A stretch of 64,000 bases of DNA from Polynucleobacter sp. MG-27-Goln-C1 (GCF_018881905.1 NZ_JACVPM010000001.1:434001-498000); one strand, 5' to 3'; numbered from the stretch's first letter, positions 38,768 through 49,046 are shown. Notes: generated by a model from the sequence alone, not told the origin. Program-made: numbers and translations.

Positions 38768-39841
38768 TTGCAACCTAGCAATCCACACATTCTCAGCATT
38801 GATAAATTAGCATCTTCCTTAAACGAGTTTGACGCCGTTATTGATGTCCGTTCTCCAGCAGAATTTGCCTTAGACCATATTCCTGGCGCTATCAATCTTC
38901 CAGTCTTAACTAATGAAGAGCGCATTGAGATCGGCACTCTCTATAAGCAAGTATCGCCATTTGCCGCAAAGAAGTTGGGTGCTGCCTATGTCTCTCGCAA
39001 TATTGCTAATCATTTAGAAAATTCATTGATTGATTTTCTGAGGGAGTGGCGTCCTTTGATTTACTGCTGGCGTGGTGGTGAGCGTAGTGGCGCCTTTACC
39101 CATATTCTCAACCGCATCGGCTGGAAAGCTCTGCAGCTTCAAAGTGGCTACCAAGGCTTTCGGCGCGTGGTGATTGATGGCCTCGATCAGGCCGCTAAAG
39201 ACTTTTCCTTCCAAGTAATTGCTGGAATGACCGGCAGCGGCAAGACTCGCATCCTCCAGGAGATTGGTTTGCTTGGTCAGCAAATACTGGATCTTGAGGG
39301 CTTAGCTATTCACCGTGGCTCAGTCCTTGGTAATGAGCCGAACATTGAGCAGCCTTCACAAAAAGGATTTGAAACCAATCTATGGGATGCATTAAACAAA
39401 TTGGATCCGAGCAAAATTGTTTTCGTTGAATCTGAAAGCAAAAAGGTAGGTGGCTTACATATTCCGGACCCATTAATGGAGCGGATTCGCGAAGGTCAAT
39501 GTATTGAACTTCGCTCAAGTACAGCTACACGTGTTTCATGGCTATTGCGTGAGTACCATCATTTTTTATCCAATCCTGAAAGCTTTAAAGAAAAGCTCGG
39601 CTTATTAACTTCGCGTTATGGCAAGGTTCAAGTTGCCAAATGGCATGAAGCAATTGATGCAGGGGATTTTGATGGTTTGGTTGAAGAGTTATTGGTAATG
39701 CATTACGACCCATCCTACCAATCTTCAATCGTTCGAAATTTTCCGAGCTATCGCGAAGATCATTTCGTGCAACTTGAAAACGATAGTGATGAAGCTTTTG
39801 CAAAAACAGCAAAAGACCTCATCACCAAGCTTGGCCCTTAA
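38768..39841 (+). CDS. mnmH: tRNA 2-selenouridine synthase
   Basis: 357 residues (also called SelU/YbbB). A rhodanese domain at about 1-135 has the catalytic Cys C100 in [14 protein letters not shown], followed by a P-loop domain with GMTGSGKT at 153-160. It replaces sulfur at wobble 2-thiouridine of tRNA Lys, Glu and Gln with selenium via a geranylated intermediate, and needs selenophosphate. No selD lies in the window. The TTG start at 38768 has AGGA eight bases upstream. Its 3' end overlaps the convergent gcdH by four bases. Confidence 0.93.
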   Translation: MQPSNPHILSIDKLASSLNEFDAVIDVRSPAEFALDHIPGAINLPVLTNEERIEIGTLYKQVSPFAAKKLGAAYVSRNIANHLENSLIDFLREWRPLIYCWRGGERSGAFTHILNRIGWKALQLQSGYQGFRRVVIDGLDQAAKDFSFQVIAGMTGSGKTRILQEIGLLGQQILDLEGLAIHRGSVLGNEPNIEQPSQKGFETNLWDALNKLDPSKIVFVESESKKVGGLHIPDPLMERIREGQCIELRSSTATRVSWLLREYHHFLSNPESFKEKLGLLTSRYGKVQVAKWHEAIDAGDFDGLVEELLVMHYDPSYQSSIVRNFPSYREDHFVQLENDSDEAFAKTAKDLITKLGP

Positions 39842-41016
39842 CTAAAAGCCTGGATTCCAGTTTGTGCACGACCCAAAATAAGGGCGTGAATATCGTGCGT
39901 ACCTTCATAGGTGTTAACGACTTCCAGATTGAGCATATGACGCACTACGCCATATTCATCAGAGATACCATTTCCACCGTGCATGTCTCTTGCTAATCGG
40001 GCTACGTCTAAAGATTTTCCGCAGGAGTTACGCTTCATCATCGAAGTGATTTCTGGCGCAGCAATTCCTTCATCTTTCATGCGGCCCAAACGTAGGCAGC
40101 CCTGAAGAGCGAGCGTGATCTCCGTTTGCATATCCGCAAGCTTTTTCTGGATTAGCTGATTGGCGGCCAGAGGGCGATCAAATTGCTTGCGATCCATCGT
40201 GTATTGACGTGCAGCATACCAACACCACTCTGCAGCACCAAGCGTACCCCAGGCGATGCCATAACGCGCCGAATTCAGGCAAGTGAATGGGCCTTTGAGG
40301 CCAGTAATTTCTGGGAACTCATTTTCTGCTGGAACAAACACTTCATCCATCACGATTTCACCAGTAATAGAGGCGCGAAGACCCATCTTGCCGCTGATCT
40401 TGGGTGCAGATAGACCTTTCATACCTTTTTCCAGGATAAAGCCTCTAATCAAGCCCTCATCGTTTTTAGCCCACACAACAAATACGTCAGCAATTGGGGA
40501 GTTAGAGATCCACATCTTGGAGCCTGTGAGTGAGAAGCCGCCAGGAACTTTTTTCGCTCTCGTGATCATTCCACCTGCATCGGAGCCATAGTTAGGCTCT
40601 GTCAATCCAAAGCAACCAATCCATTCGCCGGTAGCTAACTTGGGAAGGTATTTCTGCTTTTGGGCCTCACTACCAAATTCATTAATAGGGACCATCACTA
40701 AGGAGGACTGCACACTCATCATCGAGCGGTAGCCAGAATCCACACGTTCAATTTCACGGGCAATTAATCCGTAGGAAACGTAATTGAGATTTGCGCCACC
40801 GTATTGCTCGGGAATGGTGATTCCCAAAAGACCTAATTCACCCATTTCACGGAAGATTGCCGGGTCAGTTGTTTCATTGCGATAGGCATCATGAATACGC
40901 GGCATTAGACGGCCTTGAGCATATTCGGCGGCAGCATCGCGCACCATGCGCTCGTCTTCTGTTAATTGGGTGTCGAGGAGTAGGGGGTCTGCCCAGTTAA
41001 AACTAGCTTTACTCAT
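39838..41016 (-). CDS. gcdH: glutaryl-CoA dehydrogenase
   Basis: 392 residues, acyl-CoA dehydrogenase family. The catalytic Glu is in [21 protein letters not shown], and FAD/substrate segments [15 protein letters not shown] and [16 protein letters not shown] are typical of GcdH. It oxidises and decarboxylates glutaryl-CoA to crotonyl-CoA in lysine/tryptophan breakdown. Its ATG at 41016 is about 95 bases from the divergent yhhQ, so each has its own promoter. Confidence 0.92.
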   Translation of the reverse strand: MSKASFNWADPLLLDTQLTEDERMVRDAAAEYAQGRLMPRIHDAYRNETTDPAIFREMGELGLLGITIPEQYGGANLNYVSYGLIAREIERVDSGYRSMMSVQSSLVMVPINEFGSEAQKQKYLPKLATGEWIGCFGLTEPNYGSDAGGMITRAKKVPGGFSLTGSKMWISNSPIADVFVVWAKNDEGLIRGFILEKGMKGLSAPKISGKMGLRASITGEIVMDEVFVPAENEFPEITGLKGPFTCLNSARYGIAWGTLGAAEWCWYAARQYTMDRKQFDRPLAANQLIQKKLADMQTEITLALQGCLRLGRMKDEGIAAPEITSMMKRNSCGKSLDVARLARDMHGGNGISDEYGVVRHMLNLEVVNTYEGTHDIHALILGRAQTGIQAFS

Positions 41017-41111
41017 GATTCTTAGTCGTCCTATCTTAGTTTTTGATATGCACCCTGTGAATTCCCAGGAATACAGATATTCTTGTTTCTATTATCCATT
41101 TTTCTAGACTT

Positions 41112-41822
41112 ATGGACGCACCTAGACGTCACCATCGTTATTACGACCTGATATTGGCAGCCTTTGTTGTGGTCCTGCTGTGCTCCAACTTTATCGGCGC
41201 CGGTAAGGCCGCCTCTTTAGACTTGCCATATTTTGGCAATGTGACCTTCGGGGCTGGCATTCTCTTTTTTCCGATCGCCTATTTCTTCGGCGATATTTTG
41301 ACCGAAGTGTATGGCTATGCCTATGATCGCCGAGCAGTTTGGGCTGGTTTTACAGCTCTGGCCTTTGCGGCCATCATGGCTCAACTGGTCATTGCTTTGC
41401 CTGTAGCGCCTGGATCCTATATGGCTAATTATCAACAGGGCATGGAGACGGTCTTTGGTAACTCTTGGCGTGTTGCCCTTGCTTCCATGATTGCATTTTG
41501 GTGCGGCAGTTTTGTAAACAGCTACACCTTGGCCAAAATGAAAATCTTGACTCAAGGTCGCTACCTTTGGATGCGCACAATTGGCTCTACAGCCAGCGGG
41601 GAGTTGGTGGACTCATCTCTCTTCTATATGCTGGCTTTTTACGGCCTCTGGCCACTTAATGAGGTCTTGGCTGTCGCAGTCTCCCAATACATCCTAAAGA
41701 CCGCCTGGGAGGTCCTAGCAACCCCTTTAACGTACTGGGCAGTGGGTTTTCTGAAGCGCAGGGAAAATCAGGATCACTATGACATTCATACCGATTTCAC
41801 GCCATTTAAGCTAAAAGTCTAA
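41112..41822 (+). CDS. yhhQ: queuosine precursor transporter
   Basis: 236 residues, six or so membrane helices, VUT/YhhQ family. AYFFGDILTEVYGYAYDRRAVW and the LVDSSLFYMLAFYG segment are the family signatures. YhhQ imports preQ0/preQ1 for queuosine at the tRNA wobble position. No preQ1 riboswitch could be recognised in the 95 bases upstream. Confidence 0.9.
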   Translation: MDAPRRHHRYYDLILAAFVVVLLCSNFIGAGKAASLDLPYFGNVTFGAGILFFPIAYFFGDILTEVYGYAYDRRAVWAGFTALAFAAIMAQLVIALPVAPGSYMANYQQGMETVFGNSWRVALASMIAFWCGSFVNSYTLAKMKILTQGRYLWMRTIGSTASGELVDSSLFYMLAFYGLWPLNEVLAVAVSQYILKTAWEVLATPLTYWAVGFLKRRENQDHYDIHTDFTPFKLKV

Positions 41823-41844
41823 TTTACGGCTTTTTTAGGCGCAA

Positions 41845-41882
41845 ACCGTTAAAATAACGGTCTTCGATGCAAAACCTGCATC
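41845..41882 (+). promoter_or_regulatory. two tandem hairpins in the ybiT leader
   Basis: ACCGTTA / TAACGGT (41845-41861, AAA loop) is followed directly by GATGCA / TGCATC (41866-41882, 5-base loop). There is no T-run. They lie 43 bases before the GTG start. This is a possible leader regulatory structure or protein site. Confidence 0.4.
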
Positions 41883-41924
41883 CGCACCCTCGTATTTGAC
41901 CTATCAGAAAGTAAGAACACATCC

Positions 41925-43532
41925 GTGCTGTCAGCATCTAATATCACTATGCAGTTTGGGGCAAAACCCCTGTTTGAAAACATCTCCGTTAAGTTTGGCG
42001 GCGGTAATCGCTATGGCCTGATCGGTGCCAACGGTTGTGGCAAATCCACCTTCATGAAGATTTTGGGTGGCGAGCTGGAGCCAACTAGCGGAAACGTGAG
42101 CCTGGATCCCGGTATTCGTTTGGGTAAGTTGCGCCAAGATCAGTTTGCATATGAAGATGTGCGCGTACTTGATGTAGTGATGATGGGTCACGAAGAGATG
42201 TGGAAGGCTGCAGCTGAACGCGATGCTATTTACGCCAACGCAGATGCGACCGATGAAGATTACATGAAGGCTGCTGAGCTCGAAGGTAAATATGCCGAAT
42301 ATGGTGGCTATACCGCAGAGGCAAAAGCAGGGGAGTTGTTGTTAGGTATTGGCATTCCTATTGAGCAACACAATGGCCCAATGAGCGCCGTAGCCCCAGG
42401 TTGGAAGTTACGCGTATTGTTAGCACAAGCCTTATTTTCTGATCCAGATGTGCTGCTTTTAGATGAGCCAACCAATAACTTGGATATTCACTCCATTCAT
42501 TGGCTAGAAGATATTCTCAACCAAATTAAGAGCACGATTGTCATCATCTCCCATGATCGACACTTCCTTAATGAAGTGTGTACGCATATGGCTGATATGG
42601 ACTTCGGAACACTGAAGGTGTACCCAGGAAATTACGACTCATACATGCTGGCATCGGTTCAGGCAAGAACACAGCAGCTGAGCAATAACGTTAAAGCTAA
42701 AGAAAAAATTGCTGAATTAGCGGCTTTCGTAGCCCGATTTTCTGCAAATGCATCCAAGGCGCGTCAAGCTACTTCACGTCAAAAGCAGCTAGAGAAAATT
42801 GAGATCGTTGAAGTCAAGCCATCTTCTCGACAGAACCCATTTATTCGTTTTGATTCTGAGAAGAAGTTGCACAATATGGCTGTTGAGTGCAATGCATTGA
42901 CAAAGGCTTATGACCGCACGATCTTCAAAAACTTTAAGCTAGGTGTGCGTGCCGGCGAAAAGATTGCCATCATTGGGCAAAACGGCGCAGGTAAGACAAC
43001 ACTATTAAAAACTATCTTGAGCAAACGCTTTGATGGCATCGCCGCTGATAGTGGTGATGTCAAGTGGGCGGAAAACGCCTATGTAGGCGTGATGCCTCAG
43101 GACAATACCGAGATGTTCGCAAAAGACGAATTGCTCATGGATTGGATGAATAACTGGCGCAGTACAGGTGACGATGATCAAGTGATCCGTGGCACGTTGG
43201 GCCGCTTGTTATTCTCTGGCGATGATATTGGCAAGTCTGTCAAAGTGTTGTCTGGTGGTGAAAAGGGCAGAATGATTTGGGGCAAATTGATGCTTCAGAA
43301 ATATAACGTTCTTGCAATGGACGAGCCAACCAACCATATGGATATGGAATCCATTGAGAGCTTACAGATTGCACTTGAAAAATATGAAGGCACTTTAATT
43401 TTCGTATCCCATGATCGCGAGTTTGTTTCCGCTTTGGCTAATCGCATCCTCGAGGTGAAGATGGATGGAACAATCGCTGACTACTCCGGAACTTATGAAG
43501 AGTATTTGCGTAGCCAAGCCTTAGCTGGCTAA
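41925..43532 (+). CDS. ybiT: ABC-F family ATPase, YbiT type
   Basis: 535 residues: two ABC domains, no membrane helices. Start GTG at 41925 ([17 protein letters not shown]...) aligns with E. coli YbiT from the first residues. First Walker [10 protein letters not shown], second [20 protein letters not shown] and MDEPTNHMD are the Walker B motifs. The linker [18 protein letters not shown] is typical. ABC-F proteins bind the ribosomal E site and act on stalled translation, and some give antibiotic resistance. Assigned by strong sequence memory. Its end overlaps the convergent DUF1289 gene by four bases. Confidence 0.93.
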   Translation: MLSASNITMQFGAKPLFENISVKFGGGNRYGLIGANGCGKSTFMKILGGELEPTSGNVSLDPGIRLGKLRQDQFAYEDVRVLDVVMMGHEEMWKAAAERDAIYANADATDEDYMKAAELEGKYAEYGGYTAEAKAGELLLGIGIPIEQHNGPMSAVAPGWKLRVLLAQALFSDPDVLLLDEPTNNLDIHSIHWLEDILNQIKSTIVIISHDRHFLNEVCTHMADMDFGTLKVYPGNYDSYMLASVQARTQQLSNNVKAKEKIAELAAFVARFSANASKARQATSRQKQLEKIEIVEVKPSSRQNPFIRFDSEKKLHNMAVECNALTKAYDRTIFKNFKLGVRAGEKIAIIGQNGAGKTTLLKTILSKRFDGIAADSGDVKWAENAYVGVMPQDNTEMFAKDELLMDWMNNWRSTGDDDQVIRGTLGRLLFSGDDIGKSVKVLSGGEKGRMIWGKLMLQKYNVLAMDEPTNHMDMESIESLQIALEKYEGTLIFVSHDREFVSALANRILEVKMDGTIADYSGTYEEYLRSQALAG

Positions 43533-43783
43533 GTATTCTCTTTAGCTTGACGCTGGAATCGCATTGCAGTGCCATCGGCACGAATGCGTTTCCAGACTGA
43601 ATCTTTTTCTTCCTGACTAAAAAACACCCAATTGCTGACCTCGCCTAAAGTGCGACCGCAGCCTTGGCAGATTTCGTCATAGAGAGTGGTGCAGACTCCA
43701 ATGCAAGGTGAGTCAGAGGCATCGTCACCAACTGCTAAGGAATTGGCCCCAGCTTGCTCTGGTATGTTGTTAGATGAAGTCAT
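43529..43783 (-). CDS. DUF1289 family protein
   Basis: 84 residues. The DUF1289/YdhL motif is [26 protein letters not shown], with four cysteines likely to bind zinc or iron, and [16 protein letters not shown] following. The function is unknown. Its start overlaps the upstream FemAB-like gene by four bases (ATGA), so the two are probably co-translated. Confidence 0.85.
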   Translation of the reverse strand: MTSSNNIPEQAGANSLAVGDDASDSPCIGVCTTLYDEICQGCGRTLGEVSNWVFFSQEEKDSVWKRIRADGTAMRFQRQAKENT

Positions 43784-44952
43784 GGCAGTACTTTAGTCGA
43801 TTTCAGGGGAATATGTTGCTCAAGCTCATCGACGTACGCTGCCATACCTTCATGTTCACGCTCTAAGAAGCGCTTCACCGCATTGGAGAAGCCGGGATCT
43901 TCAATCCAATGAGCTGATTGCAGGGTGGTAGGTAAAAATCCTCTAGCCATCTTGTGTTCGCCCTGAGCACCGCCTTCAAATATCTCAATACCTTCCTTGA
44001 TGCAATATTCAATGGCTTGGTAGTAAGCTAATTCAAAGTGCAGGCAGGGTATATGTTCTATAGCACCCCAATAGCGACCATATGCTTTTGAAGTCAAACG
44101 ATCAACTACTAGCAATGATGATGCGATAGGTCTGCCATTCTGAGAAGCAATGATGAGATGGAAATTCTCAGGCATGGTATTGCCAAGTAGTTGAAGGCAC
44201 TCTTCCGTTAGGTAGGGCGAAGAACGGTGCTCGATATACGTATTTTCATAACAGCGATAGAAAAAAGCCCAATCATCTGTGGTGGCAATTGACCCTGGAA
44301 TATGGCGATAGCTAATTTGGTGATTTTCTACGGCAGCACGTTCTCGTCGAATATTCTTACGTCGTTTCATCGTTAAGGCTGCAAGAAATTGCTCAAAATC
44401 TTGGTACCCGGCGTTGTGCCAATGGAACTGCACAGAATCGCGCATCATGAATCCCTGTTTCTTAAGTGCGTCTAGCTCACTTATCTCTGGGAAGAGGACA
44501 TGTGCAGAGGAAAGTACATTTTGCGTTACGAGTGATTTCAAGCCTGAGACTAGAGTCTCTTGAATGGCACTTTTATCTGCATTTGACGATACAAGCATTC
44601 TTGGCCCCCGAACGGGCGTAAATGGAATGGCGGATAGCGCCTTAGGGTAGTAAGGCATGCCGTTCTGTTCGTAAGCCTGCGCCCATGCCCAATCAAAAAC
44701 AAATTCACCATAGGAGTGTTGCTTGAGGTAAAGGGGCATTGCTCCAAGAAGTCTGGAGTTTGAGTCCTCGACTAAAAGGTGGGCTACTTGCCAGCCAGTA
44801 TTACCACCTACACATCCAGTTAGCTCTAAAGCATTTAAAAATGAATACTTTAAGAATGGCCCAGCATCAGGCGATAGTAGGGCATTCCAGTCGGCCTCAG
44901 CAACTTCTGAAAGGCTTTGAATTACCCGAAGTTGGATGGCATCTTGATTCAA
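43780..44952 (-). CDS. FemAB-like / DUF482 acyltransferase-family protein
   Basis: 390 residues of the PF04339 type, a GNAT/FemAB-fold family sometimes labelled peptidoglycan biosynthesis. PYFTPVRGPRML-like FTPVRGPRMLV and a conserved stretch of about 280-340 (ASSLLVVDRLTSKAYGRYWGAIEHIPCLHFELAYYQAIEYCIKEGI with FEGGAQGEHKMARGF) are typical. The substrate is unknown. No membrane segment. Confidence 0.82.
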   Translation of the reverse strand: MNQDAIQLRVIQSLSEVAEADWNALLSPDAGPFLKYSFLNALELTGCVGGNTGWQVAHLLVEDSNSRLLGAMPLYLKQHSYGEFVFDWAWAQAYEQNGMPYYPKALSAIPFTPVRGPRMLVSSNADKSAIQETLVSGLKSLVTQNVLSSAHVLFPEISELDALKKQGFMMRDSVQFHWHNAGYQDFEQFLAALTMKRRKNIRRERAAVENHQISYRHIPGSIATTDDWAFFYRCYENTYIEHRSSPYLTEECLQLLGNTMPENFHLIIASQNGRPIASSLLVVDRLTSKAYGRYWGAIEHIPCLHFELAYYQAIEYCIKEGIEIFEGGAQGEHKMARGFLPTTLQSAHWIEDPGFSNAVKRFLEREHEGMAAYVDELEQHIPLKSTKVLP

Positions 44953-44966
44953 CGGAAGCGAAAAAA

Positions 44967-45353
44967 TCAGTCCTGAATTATCTCAATCTTGTAACCATCT
45001 GGATCGGTAACGAATGCAATGACGGTATCTCCACCCATGACTGGACCAGCTTCGCGAGTAACATTGCCGCCTGAGGCCTTGATCTTCTCGCAAGCAGCAT
45101 AAGCATCAGGAACACTGATTGCAATATGGCCATAAGCAGTGCCCAAGTCATAGCTATCAACACCATGGTTATAAGTCAGCTCAATCTCAGATTGTCCATC
45201 TGCATTTCCTTTGCCGAAGCCTACAAATGCTAAAGAATATTTCTGCTCTGGACGCTCGGTTATGCGCAGCAGGTTCATTCCTAATACTTTGGTATAGAAA
45301 TCAATCGAGCGAGTCATATTGCCGACTCTAAGCATTGTGTGGAGGATCATCAT
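44967..45353 (-). CDS. gloA: lactoylglutathione lyase (glyoxalase I)
   Basis: 128 residues. Four metal ligands can be seen: His in ILHTMLRV, Glu in [10 protein letters not shown], His in AYGHIAI and Glu in GYKIEII. GloA converts the methylglyoxal-glutathione adduct to lactoylglutathione. MMILH could start at either Met. It lies 14 bases upstream of the FemAB-like gene on the same strand. Confidence 0.94.
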   Translation of the reverse strand: MMILHTMLRVGNMTRSIDFYTKVLGMNLLRITERPEQKYSLAFVGFGKGNADGQSEIELTYNHGVDSYDLGTAYGHIAISVPDAYAACEKIKASGGNVTREAGPVMGGDTVIAFVTDPDGYKIEIIQD

Positions 45354-45394
45354 TGATTAAATATAAAGGTAAACGTAGTTTCTCGTTGAGTATG

Positions 45395-45424
45395 AAAAAA
45401 CCCAGGGTATTAGCCTGGGTTTTT
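45395..45424 (-). terminator. intrinsic terminator of the parvulin gene
   Basis: AAAAAACCCAGG and CCTGGGTTTTT pair around GTATTAG, with A/T runs on both sides. On the reverse strand it ends the transcript from the PPIase gene, between it and gloA. Confidence 0.85.
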
Positions 45425-45444
45425 GAGTTGGGGGCAGCCTTACC

Positions 45445-46239
45445 TTACTGAATCTTTGCCTTAGCGCGAAGCTTTTGCATTAATTCGGAAAATTTAGCTT
45501 TTTGCCAATTTTGATCTGCGGTGATCATTTGCTTGAGCTGGTCTTTAATCTCTTCCATACTAGGGGCCTTCACGTCGCGCACATCATCCAATTTAATAAT
45601 GTGCCAGCCAAATTGAGTTTTAACTGGCTTGTCAGTAACTTGACCTTTTTTCAGCTGGACCATCGCTTTGGAAAATTCAGGTACTAGTGATTTGTCGCCA
45701 ACCCAGCCAAGATCTCCGCCGTTCGGAGCGGAGCCAGGATCTTTTGACTTCTCCTTGGCAATTTGCTCAAAGTTTCCGCCAGCTTTAATTTGAGCTGTGA
45801 TTGCCTTCGCATCAGATTCTTTTTCAACCAAAATATGTTCAACGTGATATTCCTTGCCGGTGTACTGACCCTTTACTTGTTCATAGGCAGCTTTTAATTC
45901 CGACTCAGCAACGCCTTCTTTTGCAACATAGTCTTCAAATACTGCCGCAATCAAAATACCCATTTTGGATTGCTCAAGCTGCTCGCGAACTGACTCTTTT
46001 TGCATTACGCCACGATTATTGGCTTCTTGCAAAATGAGCTCACGCGTGACGAGCATTTCCCTTGCTTGATCTCGCACTTGCGGATTGTCGGGTTGATTCG
46101 ATTTTTGAACCAATTTATCTAATTGCGCTTTTGGAATTGCTTTGCCATTAACGATGGCAGCATTTTGTGCATAAACAGCTGTTGAGAGTAGGGCGGCGCT
46201 AAATGCGCTGATAGTCAAAATTTGGCGAGTGTTCAACAT
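45445..46239 (-). CDS. periplasmic parvulin-type peptidyl-prolyl isomerase
   Basis: 264 residues with a signal peptide (cleavage after VYAQ near 25). A SurA/PrsA-like N-terminal helical domain precedes a parvulin domain at about 130-225 (EYHVEHILVEKESDAKAI, GGDLGWVGDKSLVPEFSKA, VKTQFGWHIIKLDD). It folds secreted or outer membrane proteins. Single parvulin domain, shorter than SurA. bolA and yciB lie upstream on the same strand. Confidence 0.9.
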   Translation of the reverse strand: MLNTRQILTISAFSAALLSTAVYAQNAAIVNGKAIPKAQLDKLVQKSNQPDNPQVRDQAREMLVTRELILQEANNRGVMQKESVREQLEQSKMGILIAAVFEDYVAKEGVAESELKAAYEQVKGQYTGKEYHVEHILVEKESDAKAITAQIKAGGNFEQIAKEKSKDPGSAPNGGDLGWVGDKSLVPEFSKAMVQLKKGQVTDKPVKTQFGWHIIKLDDVRDVKAPSMEEIKDQLKQMITADQNWQKAKFSELMQKLRAKAKIQ

Positions 46240-46291
46240 GGGCTATGAAATATCAATAAGGGTAAAAAGGGAATCTTAAAGCAATCCGTGG

Positions 46292-46576
46292 TTAATTAGT
46301 GCTTTCACTAGGTGTGTATGCCAAGATGGTGAGAGCGTGAATCGCAGCGGGAAAGTGTTTATTTAAGGCGGCATAGATGGCTCTATGACGGGCTACCTTG
46401 CTCATTCCCTCGAATTCTGGGGCTACGATAGTGAGCTTAAAGTGCCCTCCGCCAGAAGCCGCTCCCGCATGACCAGCATGGAGATGGCTTTCGTCCTCAA
46501 TATTCAATTGGAGCAATTGAAAGGCTGACCTTAAATCTGCCTCAAATAAGGCAATTCGATCTTGATTGACGCTCAT
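46292..46576 (-). CDS. bolA: BolA family protein
   Basis: 94 residues; HLHAGHAGAASGGGHFKLTIVAPEFEGMSKVARHRAIYAALN is the BolA core with the conserved His residues that, with monothiol glutaredoxins, ligate iron-sulfur clusters. BolA acts in iron homeostasis and cell shape. Its start overlaps the yciB stop by four bases. Confidence 0.9.
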   Translation of the reverse strand: MSVNQDRIALFEADLRSAFQLLQLNIEDESHLHAGHAGAASGGGHFKLTIVAPEFEGMSKVARHRAIYAALNKHFPAAIHALTILAYTPSESTN

Positions 46577-47121
46577 TCTGCATGGTGCTCCATGTGGCGA
46601 CTGAGCCAGACTCCTTGAAGGATGACGAAAATCACTAGCAATCCAGTGCTACCAAATAGCTTGAAATTAACCCAAGTTTCTTCTGAATATTCAAAAGCGA
46701 TATAGAGGTTGAGGGCACCCATAAAAAAGAAGAATGTTGCCCAAGCCATATTTACTTGATGCCAAACAGATTTAGAGGTGTGTTCTTTAAGAGTAATTTG
46801 CTTACCCATCAACACTTGAATCCAATTCTTTTGGAAGAATTGAGCGCTAATAAATAGGGCGCCAGCAAATAACCAGTAAAGAGCAGTTGGCTTCAGTTGA
46901 ATAAAAGTTTTGTCATGCAAAAAGATTGTTAGGCTGCCAAAAACCAGAATCATGACCAGGCTGACCCATTGCATTGCATCTATTTTGCGGTGGCGGTAGT
47001 AGACCCACAAAATTTGACCGATAGTGGCAACCATGGCAACGATAGTTGCGGTGTAGATATCACCAAATTTAAAGGCAATAAAAAAGAGGATGATGGGGAA
47101 TAGGTCGAATAGAAATTTCAT
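46573..47121 (-). CDS. yciB: septation protein A / YciB inner-membrane protein
   Basis: 182 residues, five or so membrane helices. KFLFDLFPIILFFIAFKFGDIYTATI at the N-terminus and a C-terminal segment VNFKLFGSTGLL are classic YciB/IspZ. It is involved in cell envelope integrity and septation. It is overlapped by bolA and 26 bases downstream of msrB. Confidence 0.93.
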   Translation of the reverse strand: MKFLFDLFPIILFFIAFKFGDIYTATIVAMVATIGQILWVYYRHRKIDAMQWVSLVMILVFGSLTIFLHDKTFIQLKPTALYWLFAGALFISAQFFQKNWIQVLMGKQITLKEHTSKSVWHQVNMAWATFFFFMGALNLYIAFEYSEETWVNFKLFGSTGLLVIFVILQGVWLSRHMEHHAE

Positions 47122-47147
47122 GCAGTGATTATCCAGCTATTTGAGAA

Positions 47148-47561
47148 TTATTTTGCTTTATTGGGGGCAGCATTCTCAGAGGGTTCAAATTTCAGGGAGG
47201 CTGAATTAATGCAGTAGCGCAGCCCTGTAGGTTGCGGCCCGTCATCAAACACATGCCCCAAATGGGCATCGCATTTGCTACAGCGCACTTCCGTGCGAAT
47301 CATTCCATGCGAGCTATCCCGAATTTCAGTTATTGCCGCATCATTTTCTGGTGCGTTATAGCTGGGCCAGCCACAGCCCGCATCAAACTTTGTGGAGGAT
47401 TGAAATAATGGCGTGTCACAACAGACGCAGCGATATTGACCGGCCGTCCAGTGATCCCAATACTCCCCGGTAAAAGGTCTTTCAGTTGCCGCCTCACGCG
47501 TTACACGATATTGAATATCGCTCAGTGAGTTTTTATATTCTTGATCTGTTTTCTTGGTCAT
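47148..47561 (-). CDS. msrB: peptide-methionine (R)-S-oxide reductase
   Basis: 137 residues. Catalytic Cys is in [13 protein letters not shown]; zinc cysteines are in [11 protein letters not shown] and [11 protein letters not shown]. It reduces methionine-R-sulfoxide in proteins. It is between yciB and selO, both on the same strand, the latter 18 bases upstream. MsrB and SelO together are redox-repair associated. Confidence 0.95.
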   Translation of the reverse strand: MTKKTDQEYKNSLSDIQYRVTREAATERPFTGEYWDHWTAGQYRCVCCDTPLFQSSTKFDAGCGWPSYNAPENDAAITEIRDSSHGMIRTEVRCSKCDAHLGHVFDDGPQPTGLRYCINSASLKFEPSENAAPNKAK

Positions 47562-47579
47562 GGGAGTAAATGTATTTAG

Positions 47580-49046
47580 TTATGAGGAACAGCTAACTGC
47601 AATAGCCTGCATATCCTCAGATGGTGGTTTTGAATAATGTTGAAACGCTTCCTGTTCATCAAACGGATTCATGAGTATCTGATGCAATCTTTGAACTTCA
47701 GAAAAATCATCCAGCTGGGCTTTTTCAATAGCGACTTGGGCCAAATGATTGCGTAGGATGTACTTTGGGTTGACTTGGTTCATCGAACTTTTTCTTGCTA
47801 CATCACTTGAGATCTCGGTTTGCAGTCTATCAATGTAATCCGCAAACCATTGATCGATATTTTCACGATCAACAAATTCATTTCTTAGCAAGATATCTAT
47901 TGGTATGGAGTTTTTCTTGACATCACTCAGACTGCGAAAGAAGTTTGTGAAATCCACTCTTGAGTCGTTCATCGCTTGCAGTAGACGCTCAACTAATCCA
48001 GTGTCACCATCTTCCTCGGACTGAAGCCCTAATTTAGAACGAAAAATCTTTTGCCACTCTTTTGCATAAGTAACTGGAAATTCTTCGAGTGCGGAGCGGA
48101 GAAGATCTTGAGACTCTTCTGCGGAATGCTCTAACTCTAGTAAGGGGAGCATTGCACTGGCAAGGCAGGCCATATTCCAATGCATGATTTGAGGTTGGCG
48201 ATGATAAGCATATCGGCCACCATGATCACTATGGTTGCAAATATGATCGATTTGAAAATGATCTAAAAAACCAAAGGGGCCATAGTCGATAGTAAGTCCT
48301 AGGACGCTAATATTGTCACTGTTTAAAACACCATGACAGAATCCTACTGATTGCCACTGAGCTACCAATTTGGCATTACGAGTACTAATCTCTTTAAATA
48401 AATTTAGATAAGGTTTTTTACTTGCAAGACACTCTGGATAGAATTCAGCAATTAGTAGATCTGCCAATTCTTTCAAGCGCACAATATTTTGTAATGATGC
48501 AAAGTGTTCAAAGTGCCCAACACGTATAAAGCTTGGAGCAACGCGGGAACATACTGCTGCAGTTTCCATAGTTTCTCGCCTAACTGCTTGCTTCGATCCA
48601 ACCAAGGCAAGAGCTCGACTAGTAGGAATGCCAAGAGCATGCATTGCTTCACTGCATAGAAACTCGCGAATGGAAGATCTCAGGACTGCTCTGCCATCAC
48701 CCATTCTGGAATAGTGAGTTCTACCGGCACCTTTTAATTGGAGCTCAAGATAATTGATATCTCCGAGTAAGATGGCCCGGCCATCACCTAGCTGTCCTGC
48801 CCATGAACCAAACTGATGGCCGCTATAGGCTGTAGAGATTGGGTTTTGAAATGTCAGCGGCCCAACATTGAGTTGATTTCCTGCAAGTACACCTAGCCAC
48901 TCAGAATCTTTGGGAAAGTTATCTGCCCCAAGCTCAATCCCAATTAGCCTAGCGACAGATGGAGAAAATGCCACCCAATAGGGATTCGGTAGCGGAGTAG
49001 GCGGGGTGGGCTGACAGACATCGTCGCCACGAAGATTAAAAGGCAT
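47580..49046 (-). CDS. selO: SelO/YdiU protein adenylyltransferase
   Basis: 488 residues, pseudokinase-fold AMP transferase. Characteristic blocks are YSGHQFGSWAGQLGDGRAILLGDI, RTHYSRMGDGRAVLRSSIREFL, GVLNSDNISVLGLTIDYGPFGFLD. The protein ends VSCSS, with a cysteine (C486) three residues from the C-terminus where eukaryotic SelO has selenocysteine; no in-frame UGA is needed. It AMPylates redox proteins under oxidative stress. Confidence 0.94.
   Translation of the reverse strand: MPFNLRGDDVCQPTPPTPLPNPYWVAFSPSVARLIGIELGADNFPKDSEWLGVLAGNQLNVGPLTFQNPISTAYSGHQFGSWAGQLGDGRAILLGDINYLELQLKGAGRTHYSRMGDGRAVLRSSIREFLCSEAMHALGIPTSRALALVGSKQAVRRETMETAAVCSRVAPSFIRVGHFEHFASLQNIVRLKELADLLIAEFYPECLASKKPYLNLFKEISTRNAKLVAQWQSVGFCHGVLNSDNISVLGLTIDYGPFGFLDHFQIDHICNHSDHGGRYAYHRQPQIMHWNMACLASAMLPLLELEHSAEESQDLLRSALEEFPVTYAKEWQKIFRSKLGLQSEEDGDTGLVERLLQAMNDSRVDFTNFFRSLSDVKKNSIPIDILLRNEFVDRENIDQWFADYIDRLQTEISSDVARKSSMNQVNPKYILRNHLAQVAIEKAQLDDFSEVQRLHQILMNPFDEQEAFQHYSKPPSEDMQAIAVSCSS

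Noticed and set aside
41017..41111. preQ1 riboswitch ahead of the queuosine precursor transporter
   Set aside because: No preQ1-I-like hairpin with an A-rich tail could be found in the 95 bases; only a plain AT-rich gap is seen.
47580..49046. Selenocysteine in SelO or elsewhere
   Set aside because: SelO ends SCSS with Cys, and no in-frame TGA or SECIS-like hairpin is needed.
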